A stretch of 58,314 bases of DNA from Caldilineaceae bacterium (GCA_011523365.1 WTGY01000133.1:16974-75287); one strand, 5' to 3'; shown: positions 6,812 to 15,947, numbered from the stretch's first letter. Notes: generated by a model not told the origin, from the letters alone. Numbers and translations are program-made.

Positions 6812-9223
6812 ATGAAGCTGACATCAGAGTATCTGGACACGCTGAACCGGATTCAGGAACGCATCATGTGGCTGTCGATGCGGATCGTGCACGAGGCCAA
6901 CAGCGTTCGTCCGCAGCGGGACGGCGTCAAGGTTGGGGGGCATCAGGCCTCGTCGGCGAGCATGGTGACGATCATGACCGCGCTCTACTTTCACCTGCTC
7001 AAGCACGGGGACAAGGTGTCGGTCAAGCCGCACGCATCGCCGGTCTTTCACGCCATTCAATATCTCCTCGGGCAACTGCCTCGCGAATATCTGACCACGC
7101 TGCGCGCATTTGGCGGCCTGCAGGCCTATCCAAGCCGGACCAAAGACCCCGATCCGGTCGATTTTTCCACCGGTTCGGTGGGGCTGGGCGCGGTGGCGCC
7201 GGCCTTTGCCGGGCTGTCCCACTACTATGCCAAGATGCACTTTGGCGACGTGAATTCCAATCGATTCATTGCCATCATCGGCGACGCGGAGCTGGACGAG
7301 GGCAATGTCTGGGAAGCGGTCTTTGATGAATGGATGGACGAACTGGCCAACACCATCTGGATCGTAGACCTGAACCGTCAGAGCCTGGACCGGGTGGTCC
7401 CCGGTATCCGCGCGGGGACGCTGAAGTCTATGTTCGCCAGCTGGGGCTGGCAGGTGTTGGAGGCGAAGTACGGACGCAAGCTGCAGGGCTTGTTTGCCAA
7501 GGAAAACGGCGAGCTAGTCCGCAAACGCATCGACGACATGAGCAACGAGGAGTACCAGTTGCTGGTACGGCTGCCGGGCGATGAGTTGCGCCGGCGTTTT
7601 GTGACGGTGAACGGGCACAGGGACCCGCGCCTGGAGGAGCTGCTGGCACCGATCAGCAATGAGGAGCTGCCGAGCGTGGTTGGCAATCTGGGCGGCCACG
7701 ACCTCTACGAGATGATTGGCGTGCTTGAAGAGGCCGACGCCACGGCAGACCGGCCCACGGTGATATTCGCCTATACGATAAAAGGCTGGCGGCTGCCGAT
7801 TGCCGGCGACCCGCACAACCATTCGAAATTGCTGAGCGTTGAAGAGATGTCGGCCTTGGCAGAGGAGTTGTCGATCCCCGGCGACGATGAATGGGCCGCA
7901 TTTGACCCGGATTCGGAGGAGGGAGCACTCTGCAACGAGATCGCGCAACAGCTGTACCCTGCCCCGAATGGGGAGGTCGGGGCAGCTGCGCAGAAAGTGA
8001 ACGGCGCGGCAGGGCTTCCCGCGGGTCTTTCGGCTGAGGACGTTCCCGAAAGTGTGCCGGCGCGTATGCATGGCATGCTCAGCACGCAGCAGTCTTTCGG
8101 CCAGATCCTGGTGAGCATGAGCCGCGATCCGAAGCTGGCGCCGCGGCTGGTCACCACTTCGCCGGATGTCTCCACGTCTACGAACCTGTCGGGCTGGATC
8201 GCCAAACAGGGCGTCTTTTCCCTGACCGATAGGGAGATCTACGAACTGGAGGAGAACCGGGGGCTGAGCTATCACTACGGGCCCGACGGCCAGCATATCG
8301 AGCTGGGCATCTCGGAGATGAATCTCTTCATGATGCTGGCAATGCTGGGCCTCTCGGCGGAGCTGAACGGCCAGCAGTTGATCCCGATCGGCACGGTGTA
8401 CGATCCCTTCGTGCTGAGAGGATTGGACTCGTTCATCTACGGCCTCTACGCCGGTTCCCGCTTTATCATTGTGGGCACGCCTTCGGGCGTCAGCCTTGCG
8501 CCGGAGGGCGGCGCGCACCAATCTACGGTGACCCCTTCGCTGGGCGCGGAGCTGCCGAATCTGAACAGCTACGAGCCCTGTTTTGCGCAGGAACTAGTCT
8601 GGATCATGCTGGAGGCGGTGCGTCAGTGCTGCCGCGACGTGGACGGTAGAGCGACCTATCTGCGCCTTTCCACAAAGCCGACGGATCAGGCGCTGCTTGA
8701 GCCGGCGATGGAGCGGCTTGGTGCGACCGAACTGCGCCGCCAGGTGCTCGAAGGCGGGTTCAGGCTGCTGGACTGGAAGACGGCCACTCCGGAAGCAGAC
8801 CCTCGGTCGCTGGTCCATATTGCCTCAAGCGGAATCATGCTGACGGAGGCGATGGAGGCGGCGGAGATGTTACAGGCGGAAGGAATAGCGGTCAACGTGC
8901 TGAACATATCCAGCCCCCGCCGCCTCTACGAAAACTGGCGGGCCGCGCAGTGGGGACGCAGGCCGGGCAGGGAGCCAAGCCGGCTGCTCTCATGGTTGAT
9001 TCCCCCGAACGAGCGCCAGGCCCCGATAGTCACGGTGCAGGACGGGGCGTCGCACAATCTGGCGTGGCTGGGGAGCCTGTTCGGCAGCTACCTGATACCG
9101 CTGGGCGTGGACGATTTCGGTCAGTCGGGTACGCCGGCTGATCTCTACCGTCACTTCGAAATTGACAGCCAGGCGATCTTCGAGGCGGCGCTGGTGGGAC
9201 TGAACCGGACTGAGTTTGGGTAA
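6812..9223 (+). CDS. aceE: Pyruvate dehydrogenase E1 component, homodimeric type
   Basis: The ~803-residue product matches single-chain (AceE-type) 2-oxoacid dehydrogenase E1/transketolase-like enzymes. The thiamine-diphosphate motif is complete: GDAELDEG (about 157-164) through to N188 in VDLNRQ. A pyrimidine-binding domain and a transketolase-like C-terminal domain follow (GISEMNLFMMLAMLG, TVQDGASHNLAWLG). It decarboxylates pyruvate, or a close 2-oxoacid, and passes the acetyl group to the lipoyl domain of E2, encoded 81 bp downstream. It is a little shorter than proteobacterial AceE (~885). The start is uncertain: ATG 6812 gives a natural N-terminus but has a weak ribosome-binding site, and an in-frame TTG lies at 6791. 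No E3 gene is in the window. Confidence 0.85.
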   Translation: MKLTSEYLDTLNRIQERIMWLSMRIVHEANSVRPQRDGVKVGGHQASSASMVTIMTALYFHLLKHGDKVSVKPHASPVFHAIQYLLGQLPREYLTTLRAFGGLQAYPSRTKDPDPVDFSTGSVGLGAVAPAFAGLSHYYAKMHFGDVNSNRFIAIIGDAELDEGNVWEAVFDEWMDELANTIWIVDLNRQSLDRVVPGIRAGTLKSMFASWGWQVLEAKYGRKLQGLFAKENGELVRKRIDDMSNEEYQLLVRLPGDELRRRFVTVNGHRDPRLEELLAPISNEELPSVVGNLGGHDLYEMIGVLEEADATADRPTVIFAYTIKGWRLPIAGDPHNHSKLLSVEEMSALAEELSIPGDDEWAAFDPDSEEGALCNEIAQQLYPAPNGEVGAAAQKVNGAAGLPAGLSAEDVPESVPARMHGMLSTQQSFGQILVSMSRDPKLAPRLVTTSPDVSTSTNLSGWIAKQGVFSLTDREIYELEENRGLSYHYGPDGQHIELGISEMNLFMMLAMLGLSAELNGQQLIPIGTVYDPFVLRGLDSFIYGLYAGSRFIIVGTPSGVSLAPEGGAHQSTVTPSLGAELPNLNSYEPCFAQELVWIMLEAVRQCCRDVDGRATYLRLSTKPTDQALLEPAMERLGATELRRQVLEGGFRLLDWKTATPEADPRSLVHIASSGIMLTEAMEAAEMLQAEGIAVNVLNISSPRRLYENWRAAQWGRRPGREPSRLLSWLIPPNERQAPIVTVQDGASHNLAWLGSLFGSYLIPLGVDDFGQSGTPADLYRHFEIDSQAIFEAALVGLNRTEFG

Positions 9224-9304
9224 GACCGAAGTGCCATCAGGCCTACATTTGTGCATGAGAGACGGTCAGCGGCTGCTTGCCGTTACCGTTTATGGGAGGG
9301 ATAC

Positions 9305-10576
9305 GTGGCTGAGACAATCCCCATGCCCGACCTGGGTTTTGAGGCCGATGAAGGTGAGCTTTCGGTCTGGCTGAAGGGCGTGGGCGACGCGGTTAAGGCG
9401 GGCGAACCTATCGCAGAGTTCGAGTCGGACAAGGTGACGCTGGAGGTGGAGTCGCCGGTTGCGGGCGTGCTGCTTGAGCACCTCATTCAGCCTGGAGAAA
9501 GCGTCGCAGAGGGGGCGCCGATTGCCCGGATTGGTGAGGCCGACGAACTCCCCGCCTCGCCAGCGCCTGCTCCGTCTCCTGCCAAAGAGCCCGCCCCACC
9601 ACCGCCCGAGCCACCCGCAGCGAAGACGCCATCCACAACATTGCCGGCCGCGCCGCAGGAGAGTGAACCGGTGCGTCGCGTGCCTGTGGCACCCGCGGGC
9701 AATGGCTTACTGGCGACGCCGATTGCCCTGCGCATGGCCCGCGAGCACAATCTGGACCTGCGCCGAGTGGCCGGCAGCGGTCCCGGGGGGCGGATTCTGC
9801 GGGGGGATGTGGAGAGTCATCTGGCCGAGGCACGTCCCGGCGCCATCGGGGAGGTTGTGCGGCGCCCGCCAGAGGACGGCGACCGGCCTCCATCCGTCGC
9901 GACTGCCGCTTCACCGCTGCGGCGGACGATAGCGCGGCGCATGAGCCAGAGCAAGCAGACAATCCCTCACTTTTACATCACCAGTTCGGTTACGATGGAC
10001 GATGCACTGGCGCTGAGGAAGCAGTACAACGAAGCATTTCCAGCGGAAGCGGGGGTTACGGTCAACGATCTGGTGGTGAAGGCCGCTGCCCTGGCACTGC
10101 GCGATTTCCCCAACCTGAATGCGTCCTTTGTGGACGACCGCATCGACGTTCACTCTGACATCAATATCGGCGCGGCGGTGGCGGTGGAAGGGGGCGTGCT
10201 GACGGTCACCACCCGGCAGACCGACCGCAGTCCGATTGCGGACATCGCCCGCGAGAATCGGGCCATGGTCGAGAGGGCGCGTGCGGGCAGGGCCAGGCCG
10301 GAGGATGTGTCGGGCAGCACCTTTACGATCAGCAACTTGGGAGGCTACGACACCGATCACTTTGCCGCGATCATCAACCCGCCGCAGGCCGCGATTCTGG
10401 CGGTGGCAACTGCCAGGGAGACCGCGGTCGTTGAGGAGGGCCAGGTGGTCGTGCGCACGGTCATGCAGATGACGATTTCGGCCGATCACCGGGTGACGGA
10501 CGGCGCTGAGTGCGCGCTCTTTTTGAAGAGAGTGAAAGAGTTGCTGCAGACGCCAATCAGACTATTCGTGACCTGA
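9305..10576 (+). CDS. Dihydrolipoamide acyltransferase (E2) of a 2-oxoacid dehydrogenase
   Basis: The 424-residue E2 has the classical order: one N-terminal lipoyl domain with lipoylated K43 in ESDKVTLEV, a Pro/Ala/Glu-rich linker (about 85-130), a peripheral-subunit-binding domain with PIALRMAREHNLDL and GSGPGGRILRGDV (about 138-175), and a C-terminal catalytic domain ending with DHRVTDG (H396, D400). It transfers acetyl or acyl groups from lipoate to CoA in the core of the complex. Start GTG 9305 is chosen because GGGAGG lies just upstream; the frame also extends to 9251. Adjacency to the homodimeric E1 indicates one pyruvate dehydrogenase complex, though a branched-chain or other 2-oxoacid is possible. 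Confidence 0.88.
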   Translation: MAETIPMPDLGFEADEGELSVWLKGVGDAVKAGEPIAEFESDKVTLEVESPVAGVLLEHLIQPGESVAEGAPIARIGEADELPASPAPAPSPAKEPAPPPPEPPAAKTPSTTLPAAPQESEPVRRVPVAPAGNGLLATPIALRMAREHNLDLRRVAGSGPGGRILRGDVESHLAEARPGAIGEVVRRPPEDGDRPPSVATAASPLRRTIARRMSQSKQTIPHFYITSSVTMDDALALRKQYNEAFPAEAGVTVNDLVVKAAALALRDFPNLNASFVDDRIDVHSDINIGAAVAVEGGVLTVTTRQTDRSPIADIARENRAMVERARAGRARPEDVSGSTFTISNLGGYDTDHFAAIINPPQAAILAVATARETAVVEEGQVVVRTVMQMTISADHRVTDGAECALFLKRVKELLQTPIRLFVT

Positions 10577-10856
10577 TTATGCCGTCGCGGGCTTCACTGG
10601 TGCCATTACAAGAGCTGCGACACCACAGCAGTTGACAGCTGGAAGCCCACTCCTGGAAGCTTCAGTATGAGAGAAGGCTGAGCAGTCAGGATTCGAGCTT
10701 CTCTTCAGCGCTGATCCAGGTGACCGTACCCTTGTCCGGCTGACTGACGACATTGTCACTGTCAGAACGAGTGACTTGAACTCAGGACAAGCGCCCTAAT
10801 GCGAAATCCTCTCCGGGTCATTGAGCAAGCATTTCAGTCGAGACGGAGCCCCAATC

Positions 10857-11903
10857 GTGCCTAAGTTTTCTCCTCATCGATTGATCGCCATCGCCGAGGA
10901 AATCTTCACAGCCGCAGGTGTGGAAGAGGGCGAGGCAGGCATCGTTTCGGAACACCTGGTGCTGGCAAACCTGGCCGGTCACGACTCGCATGGCGTGCTG
11001 CGGATCCCGGAATACGTTGAGTGGATGGAAGCCGGCGACGTCGTCCCCGGTCAGCATGTTTCGATCATACATGAGACGCCGGTCGTGGCCGTGATGGAAG
11101 GCGGCTGGGGTTTTGGCCAGGTCATCGGTCTGGAGGCGTTCGAGGTGGCGATGGAGAAGGCGCGGGAGAACGGCGTCGGCATCATCGCGGTCAGCCAGTG
11201 CGGGCACATCGGGCGCGTTGGGCATTACCCCTACCTGGCGGCGGAGCAGGGGCTGGTGACGGTGATGTTCGTCAATACCCATGGGGGCGGCAAGCTGGCC
11301 GCGCCGTGGGGCGGCCGCGGGCGGCGGCTGTCGGCCAACCCAATCTCAGTGGGGATCCCGCGCGAGGATGGAGAACCGCTGGTGCTGGACATGGCGACAT
11401 CGGCCATCGCCGACGGCAAGCTGAAGGACATGCACAATCGCGGGGTACCGGCGCCGGCCGGCTGTATTGTTGACGCGGACGGCAATCCGACGACGGACCC
11501 TGCGGCCTATATCGGGCCGCCGGAAGGCGCACTGCTGCCTTTTGGCGGGCACAAGGGATTTGGGCTGTCCTTTGTCATCGACATTCTGGCCGGCGCGCTG
11601 TCAGGTGCAGGGTGCAGTCGCGAGGGAGTGAACCGCATCGGCAACGGATTCCTTGCGGTCGTAATTCAGCCTGAGCAGCTGAGGGCCGGCGACGGATTTT
11701 ATGCGGATGTTGCGGGGCTTGTGCAGCACGTCAAGGGTTCGGAGCTGGCGGCAGGGTTTGACGAGATCCTGGTGCCTGGCGAGCCGGAGATCCGCACGCG
11801 TCAACAGCGGATGCGGGAAGGAATCGCGATTGACGATACGGCGTGGGGAAAGATCTGCGCCGCGGCCGAGCGCTACGGTGTCAGGTTGATCGCATCAGAA
11901 TAG
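10857..11903 (+). CDS. Ldh2-type malate/L-lactate dehydrogenase family oxidoreductase
   Basis: About 348 residues of the LDH2/MDH2 family (YlbC, DpkA, ComC), which reduce 2-oxo acids or cyclic imines with NAD(P)H and are unrelated to classical Rossmann-type LDH. Signature regions are LAGHDSHGVLRIPEY near residue 45-60, VSQCGHIGRVGHYPYLA, the glycine-rich THGGGKLAAPWGG, LDMATSAIADGK and FGGHKGFGLSFVIDIL. GTG 10857 is preferred (CGGAG about 10 bp upstream, family-typical VPKFSPHRL start); a TTG at 10821 is also in frame. It ends 9 bp inside the convergent oxygenase gene. The substrate (malate, lactate, ureidoglycolate, sulfolactate) cannot be told. Confidence 0.83.
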   Translation: MPKFSPHRLIAIAEEIFTAAGVEEGEAGIVSEHLVLANLAGHDSHGVLRIPEYVEWMEAGDVVPGQHVSIIHETPVVAVMEGGWGFGQVIGLEAFEVAMEKARENGVGIIAVSQCGHIGRVGHYPYLAAEQGLVTVMFVNTHGGGKLAAPWGGRGRRLSANPISVGIPREDGEPLVLDMATSAIADGKLKDMHNRGVPAPAGCIVDADGNPTTDPAAYIGPPEGALLPFGGHKGFGLSFVIDILAGALSGAGCSREGVNRIGNGFLAVVIQPEQLRAGDGFYADVAGLVQHVKGSELAAGFDEILVPGEPEIRTRQQRMREGIAIDDTAWGKICAAAERYGVRLIASE

Positions 11904-12701
11904 AGCCCCGTAGGCACTGAAATAGCTTTCGCTGGTCATCAAGCCCCGTCCCGGCATTTCAAACTCCCGCTGTGGAAACGGCAATGAGAAAAAGGAGAAG
12001 GTGAATCGTTCGGCCGCGCTATTGGCGCTCAGCCGGACACGGTGATTCATCGCTTTGAGCGCGCCTTGGGACCACATTTCCATCAGATAGCCCGGGTATA
12101 GCAGGATCGAGTCCACGGCGTCAACAGATTTCCACACAGATTCTCCGCACTCGCCGACCACCTGTAGCTCCAGCTCTTTGTCGATACCGAAAGGGAATAC
12201 GGTGAACAAAGAGGCATCGGGGTGCGCGGAGAGCCGGGTGTTGTCCGCTGCGGTGGTGGTGAACTGCTGTTGCGGCGGATAGTAGTTGTTGGAAACCATG
12301 TGGCCGGCGTTCTGACGGTAGAAATCCAGCAGGCCAGGTATGTCAAGCTGTGTCAGCAGGTCGGTTTCCAGCGAGCGCACAATCTCCACGACATTGTGCC
12401 AGCCGCCCTTCAGAAAGCCCTGAAACTCCTCGGGGTAGCGGTCCACCGGGTAGAACTCGGAGAAGACAAAGGTGCTGATGAGGTCGTCTGCGGCCTGATG
12501 GCTACTATCGGTCTGGCCGTAGTAGGAAAAGCCGTCGTAGGCATACCCGTATCGCTTCTGCAGAAAGCGGAGCTGATAGTCGCGCACTTGGTGGATGAAA
12601 GTTCTAAAGGATTCCAGGAGTTCGGATCCATCCAGGGCGGCGAAGGAGGTTACGAGGTATCCTCTTGATTTCAGTAAGTCTGCACATTGCTGGTCGATCA
12701 C
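11895..12701 (-). CDS. Isopenicillin-N-synthase-type Fe(II)/2-oxoglutarate oxygenase in a thiamine operon
   Basis: The 268-residue protein is a non-heme iron oxygenase of the IPNS/DIOX type. H160-P-D162 and H220 form the iron triad, and R232-F-T234 sits where the family's R-x-S binds 2-oxoglutarate (Thr for Ser). The NHR around H220 and the SFFSLPFP that follows are family-typical. A GTG at 12701 follows the ATPase stop by 18 bp with GTGGAG upstream, so it is the last gene of the TPP-riboswitch operon. Known family members include thymine 7-hydroxylase, which oxidises the 5-methyl group of a pyrimidine. By analogy it could oxidise an imported thiamine pyrimidine such as a 5-methyl precursor of HMP. 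That is inference; the fold is clear, the substrate is not. It overlaps the convergent Ldh2 gene by 9 bp. Confidence 0.72.
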   Translation of the reverse strand: MIDQQCADLLKSRGYLVTSFAALDGSELLESFRTFIHQVRDYQLRFLQKRYGYAYDGFSYYGQTDSSHQAADDLISTFVFSEFYPVDRYPEEFQGFLKGGWHNVVEIVRSLETDLLTQLDIPGLLDFYRQNAGHMVSNNYYPPQQQFTTTAADNTRLSAHPDASLFTVFPFGIDKELELQVVGECGESVWKSVDAVDSILLYPGYLMEMWSQGALKAMNHRVRLSANSAAERFTFSFFSLPFPQREFEMPGRGLMTSESYFSAYGALF

Positions 12702-12719
12702 GGTTTGGTTACTCCACGT

Positions 12720-13496
12720 TCAGAGTTTCAGGTGCGCCAGCGCGTTCCGCTTCAGAGCAAGAAACTCCGGCTCCAGGATTGTATTCTCGTCGCGCGGATG
12801 GGGCAAGTTGATTTTCAGGTCGGCGGTGATACGGCCGGGACGGGGGCTGAAGACGAGCATCCGATCCCCCAGAAGCAGCGCCTCGTCGACGTCGTGTGTG
12901 ATGAAGAGAATCGTCTTGGAGAAACGCGTTCGAACGCTCAGCAGCCACTGCTGCAGCATGCGGCGGGTGAGGGCGTCGAGGGCGCCGAAAGGTTCATCGA
13001 GGAGCAGGATGTCGTAGCCGGCCAGGAAGGTACGCAGCAGCGCGGCGCGCTGCCTCATGCCGCCGGAGAGCGTGCTGGGCCAGTTGTTTTCGAAGCCGTC
13101 GAGTCCGAAGAGGGGCAGCAGCTGACGCGCTTCTTCGCGGGCGGCGTCGCGGCTGCCTCCGGCCAGCTCCACTCCGAGGATGACGTTTTCGAGCACAGTG
13201 CGCCAGGGCAGCAGGGTATCGCGCTGGGGCATGTAGCCAAAACGCCCCTGCCGGTCGGACGGGTCCGGCAGGGGCTGCCTTTGCAGGACTATCTGGCCGC
13301 TGTCCGGCTGTTCGAGGCCGGCCAGCAGGCGCAGTAAAGTGGACTTACCACAGCCGCTGGGGCCGATGATGGTCAGGAACTCGCCCTCTTCGACCTTGAA
13401 GGTCAGGTTGACGACAGCTTCGACTTCGCCGCGCGTGCCTCTGCGGGAGCCGCCGCTGAAGGTCTTGGAGAGGGCGTCGACTGCCAGTAGTGTCAT
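12720..13496 (-). CDS. thiZ: ABC transporter ATPase for a thiamine precursor (ThiZ-like)
   Basis: This 258-residue ATPase of the nitrate/taurine/thiamine-precursor class has Walker A GPSGCGKST, a Q-loop (YMPQRDTLLPWR), signature LSGGMRQRAAL, Walker B ILLLDEPFGALD and an H-loop in FITHDVDEA. Its ATG overlaps the stop of the binding-protein gene by 4 bp, implying translational coupling. It energises the membrane permease encoded upstream. The substrate class is inferred from the TPP riboswitch and the NMT1/THI5-like binding protein. Confidence 0.85.
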   Translation of the reverse strand: MTLLAVDALSKTFSGGSRRGTRGEVEAVVNLTFKVEEGEFLTIIGPSGCGKSTLLRLLAGLEQPDSGQIVLQRQPLPDPSDRQGRFGYMPQRDTLLPWRTVLENVILGVELAGGSRDAAREEARQLLPLFGLDGFENNWPSTLSGGMRQRAALLRTFLAGYDILLLDEPFGALDALTRRMLQQWLLSVRTRFSKTILFITHDVDEALLLGDRMLVFSPRPGRITADLKINLPHPRDENTILEPEFLALKRNALAHLKL

Positions 13497-14521
13497 TCTC
13501 GTTCTGGCAGGAACTCATTCGTATATGCGGCCTCGGCGTCAAATGACTCTATGATGCCGTTTGCCATCAGAAAGTCGGCATATCCTTGCCAGATATCGCC
13601 GGTCTGAATGCCCCATTGGGACGCGTCAGCCTGGTACTCCTTGGACAGCCAGTCCTGGCTTGTTCGGACCAGATCGGCGTTCAGATCCGGATTGGCCGCG
13701 AGCAATATGTCTGCCGCACTTTCTGGATTCTCAATTGCGAATTCATAGCCGCGGGCCGATGCCTCAATAAAGGCGCGAACGGTCTCAGGATCGTTCTCGA
13801 TCATGGCCTCGTTGGTTATGAGGATCGGGGTATAGTAGTCAGGAATGCAATCCAGGTAATCCTTGAGCATGACAATGTCCAGTTCAACGCCTTGGAGTTC
13901 GGCGTTGATGCCACCCCAGCCGTAGAAGATCCAGACAAAGTCGACCTGATCCGCTTCCGTGACTGACAGGAAATCTGCCCAACCGATGTCTATGAACTCG
14001 ATATCTTCTGCCGATCCGCCCTCACACTGCATCAACAGATCGATTGTGGGAAACTCGATTGGAGAGCCAAAGGCGCCGTAGCGCTTGCCGGCCATAGCGG
14101 TGGGCGTCGTGATTCCCTTTCCCGCGCTGCTTCTCGAGGCGAAGCCCGAGGTATTGTGTTGAATGATGGCCGCAACCGACACAATCGGCACACCTTCATT
14201 GCGGGCAAAGGTAGTGCCCTCCTGGTAACTGAACCCGAAGTGGGCGGAACCCGTACCTACAACCTGATGCACATCCGACTGGCCCGGAAGGACGATTTCT
14301 ACGTTTAGGCCGGCCTCCTCATACCAGCCCTTGTCGCGGGCTACGTAGATTCCCGTGTAGTTGGTGTTTGGCGTCCACCCCAGCATAAGGGTGACGTCGG
14401 TCGGTGCGGCGGAGGTACCCTCACCCGTTGCGGCGGGCGCCACAGGAACGCAGGCTGAAACGATCATCAGCGCAGTTAGCGCTGCAATCAGCAGGAATGA
14501 ACGTCGCATTCGTTTTCTCAT
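13493..14521 (-). CDS. thiY: NMT1/THI5-like substrate-binding lipoprotein (ThiY-like)
   Basis: The 342-residue lipoprotein has a basic N-terminus and hydrophobic signal ending in lipobox VSAC. The mature domain opens with LGWTPNTNYTGIYVARDKGWYEEAGL, close to the family signature of ThiY/THI5 pyrimidine-binding proteins (WTPNTNHTGLYVA). A second hallmark is the glycine-rich KRYGAFGSPIE. It should capture a thiamine pyrimidine (HMP or formylaminopyrimidine type) outside the membrane for the adjacent permease. ATG 14521 is chosen because GAGGAG lies 6-8 bp upstream and the signal peptide begins there; the open frame runs further, to 14659, without a good site. Confidence 0.87.
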   Translation of the reverse strand: MRKRMRRSFLLIAALTALMIVSACVPVAPAATGEGTSAAPTDVTLMLGWTPNTNYTGIYVARDKGWYEEAGLNVEIVLPGQSDVHQVVGTGSAHFGFSYQEGTTFARNEGVPIVSVAAIIQHNTSGFASRSSAGKGITTPTAMAGKRYGAFGSPIEFPTIDLLMQCEGGSAEDIEFIDIGWADFLSVTEADQVDFVWIFYGWGGINAELQGVELDIVMLKDYLDCIPDYYTPILITNEAMIENDPETVRAFIEASARGYEFAIENPESAADILLAANPDLNADLVRTSQDWLSKEYQADASQWGIQTGDIWQGYADFLMANGIIESFDAEAAYTNEFLPERE

Positions 14522-14600
14522 CTTCGTCTCCTCATTGTGAATTACTGGCAAGGGCCAATGGTGTGCGGCGAGGGTAGAGTTGGCCGCCTGCAGCTGAACA

Positions 14601-15365
14601 CTAGTTGCTGCCGTTACGTTCCTCAAAGTACCAGGGCATCGTCCCGCGCTCGATCGCAAAGACCGTCAGGAACAGGAGAATGCTCAGGAGCGAAGTAATG
14701 ACGATGGCCGAGAAGACCTGAGCGGTCTGGAATGCCGCCGAAGAGCGCAGCATGAATATTCCCAGCCCTTGTTTGGCGCCAACCCACTCCCCGACGACCG
14801 CGCCAGCTACGCTGTACGTGGCGGCGATCTTCAGTCCGGAGTAGAAGTATGGCGCAGCGGCTGGCAGCCGAACCTTTATCCAGATCTGAGGCCACGTTGC
14901 CCCCATGGAGCGAAAAAGGTCAATCAGTTCGGGTTCGGTAGAGGTCAGCCCGTCGCTTGTATTGATAGCGATAGGGAAGAAGCAGAACAGCGTCACAACA
15001 ATAACTTTCGGCGCAATGCCAAAGCCGAACCAGATGATCAACAGGGGGGCAAGCGCAAGAATGGGCACCGTTTGCGATATAACGAGAAGTGGATAGACAG
15101 CCCGCCGCAGCCAGGGGGAGAAATCGAGAACTGCAGCTACGGTAACGCCCGTCAGCAAGGCCACACCAATTCCGATGGCGACTTCCAGCATGGTCTGGCC
15201 CACATGGGCGCCCATCAGGGCCCGCGTGTCCCAGAATGCCTGCCAGATCGCCGAGGGCGCGGGCAAGATCCACTTTGGCACGGCCAGTGCAAAAACTGCC
15301 AACTCCCAGCAAGCCGCGAGCGAGATCAGCACGATCGCGGGAACGAGGAACCGGGTGGTCCTCAT
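14601..15365 (-). CDS. thiX: ABC transporter permease for a thiamine precursor (ThiX-like)
   Basis: A 254-residue integral membrane protein of the SsuC/TauC/ThiX class, with about six membrane segments and the cytoplasmic EAA-type loop PELIDLFRSMGATWPQIWIKVRLPAAAP contacting the ATPase. Its ATG overlaps the stop of the thiamine-binding protein gene (15362-15365) by 4 bp. A 79-bp gap with the binding protein's own ribosome-binding site separates it from the next gene. It forms the pore for the substrate delivered by the lipoprotein. Confidence 0.86.
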   Translation of the reverse strand: MRTTRFLVPAIVLISLAACWELAVFALAVPKWILPAPSAIWQAFWDTRALMGAHVGQTMLEVAIGIGVALLTGVTVAAVLDFSPWLRRAVYPLLVISQTVPILALAPLLIIWFGFGIAPKVIVVTLFCFFPIAINTSDGLTSTEPELIDLFRSMGATWPQIWIKVRLPAAAPYFYSGLKIAATYSVAGAVVGEWVGAKQGLGIFMLRSSAAFQTAQVFSAIVITSLLSILLFLTVFAIERGTMPWYFEERNGSN

Positions 15366-15661
15366 TGGTCATCGTCTCGAAACTTCGAGACGAGCCCGTC
15401 AATCGTCGTTCCGCCAACAGACTCGCCGATCTTAATGATCGTAACGACACGCTCGACGTCGCCTACAAAACAGGCGCGATGGGCTGCTTTGGCCACCTCC
15501 AAACAGCTGTCAAGGTCTCCCTCGACCGTTGTCCCCATTGGGCCGACTGCATAATTCAGGCCTGATGCCTGAATGACCTCGATGGCGCCGTCCACAACGG
15601 AGTAGACATCGCCGCCAGTCCCAGGAAGCACTTCAATATCGACAATCACCGTGTTGGTCAT
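15362..15661 (-). CDS. MTH1187/YkoF-like thiamine-binding protein
   Basis: A 99-residue protein of the MTH1187 (DUF77) family with a ferredoxin-like fold. Typical segments are VIVDIEVLPGTG at the start and LNYAVGPMGTTVEGDLDSCLEVAKAAH in the middle. Members bind thiamine or related pyrimidines in the cytoplasm and often sit first in riboswitch-controlled thiamine-transport operons, as here. ATG 15661 is preceded by AAAGGAG. It may be a cytosolic carrier or sensor for the imported compound. Confidence 0.82.
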   Translation of the reverse strand: MTNTVIVDIEVLPGTGGDVYSVVDGAIEVIQASGLNYAVGPMGTTVEGDLDSCLEVAKAAHRACFVGDVERVVTIIKIGESVGGTTIDGLVSKFRDDDQ

Positions 15662-15679
15662 AGTTTCTCCTTTCCCAAC

Positions 15680-15704
15680 AAAAAAACCGCCCTGTCAGGC
15701 GGTT
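15680..15704 (-). terminator. Intrinsic terminator of the TPP riboswitch
   Basis: On the minus strand AACCGCC (15704-15698) pairs with GGCGGTT (15691-15685) around a 6-nt loop and runs into seven T residues (15686-15680). It lies between the TPP aptamer and the first ribosome-binding site, so TPP binding probably stops transcription before the operon. Confidence 0.85.
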
Positions 15705-15743
15705 GGCGTTTGGCGCAAAATGCAGTTTTTCAACTCATCGCTA

Positions 15744-15845
15744 AGGTTCCTACGCCAGCATTACCTGGATCAGGTGTGTCGGTCATCTCCACGGAGCGCC
15801 ATTCGGACGCGGTAGGAGATCTCTCAGCCCAGTTCTTCCGAGCTC
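15744..15845 (-). ncRNA. TPP riboswitch (THI element) aptamer
   Basis: Read on the minus strand, the conserved CTGAGA lies at 15827-15822. About 50 nt downstream come ACCTGATCCAGG and TAATGCTGGCGTAGGAAC (15774-15745), matching the thi-box core that binds thiamine diphosphate. The spacing and the variable stem between the two halves fit the family. With the terminator at 15680-15704 it should shut down the downstream thiamine-precursor operon when TPP is plentiful. Confidence 0.95.
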
Positions 15846-15903
15846 CCGATTGCGATTTGGTTTTTCAGGTTCCAGTGTGCTCTGTTCCAGAGCGACTGCA
15901 GAC

Positions 15904-15932
15904 AGTATATTTGAGACGATTCTGTACGTCAA
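15904..15932 (-). promoter_or_regulatory. Promoter of the TPP-riboswitch operon
   Basis: On the minus strand TTGACG (15932-15927) and TATACT (15909-15904) are 17 bp apart. The predicted start near 15897 leaves about 50 nt before the aptamer. Confidence 0.75.
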
Positions 15933-15947
15933 ATCGGGATAGTAAGG

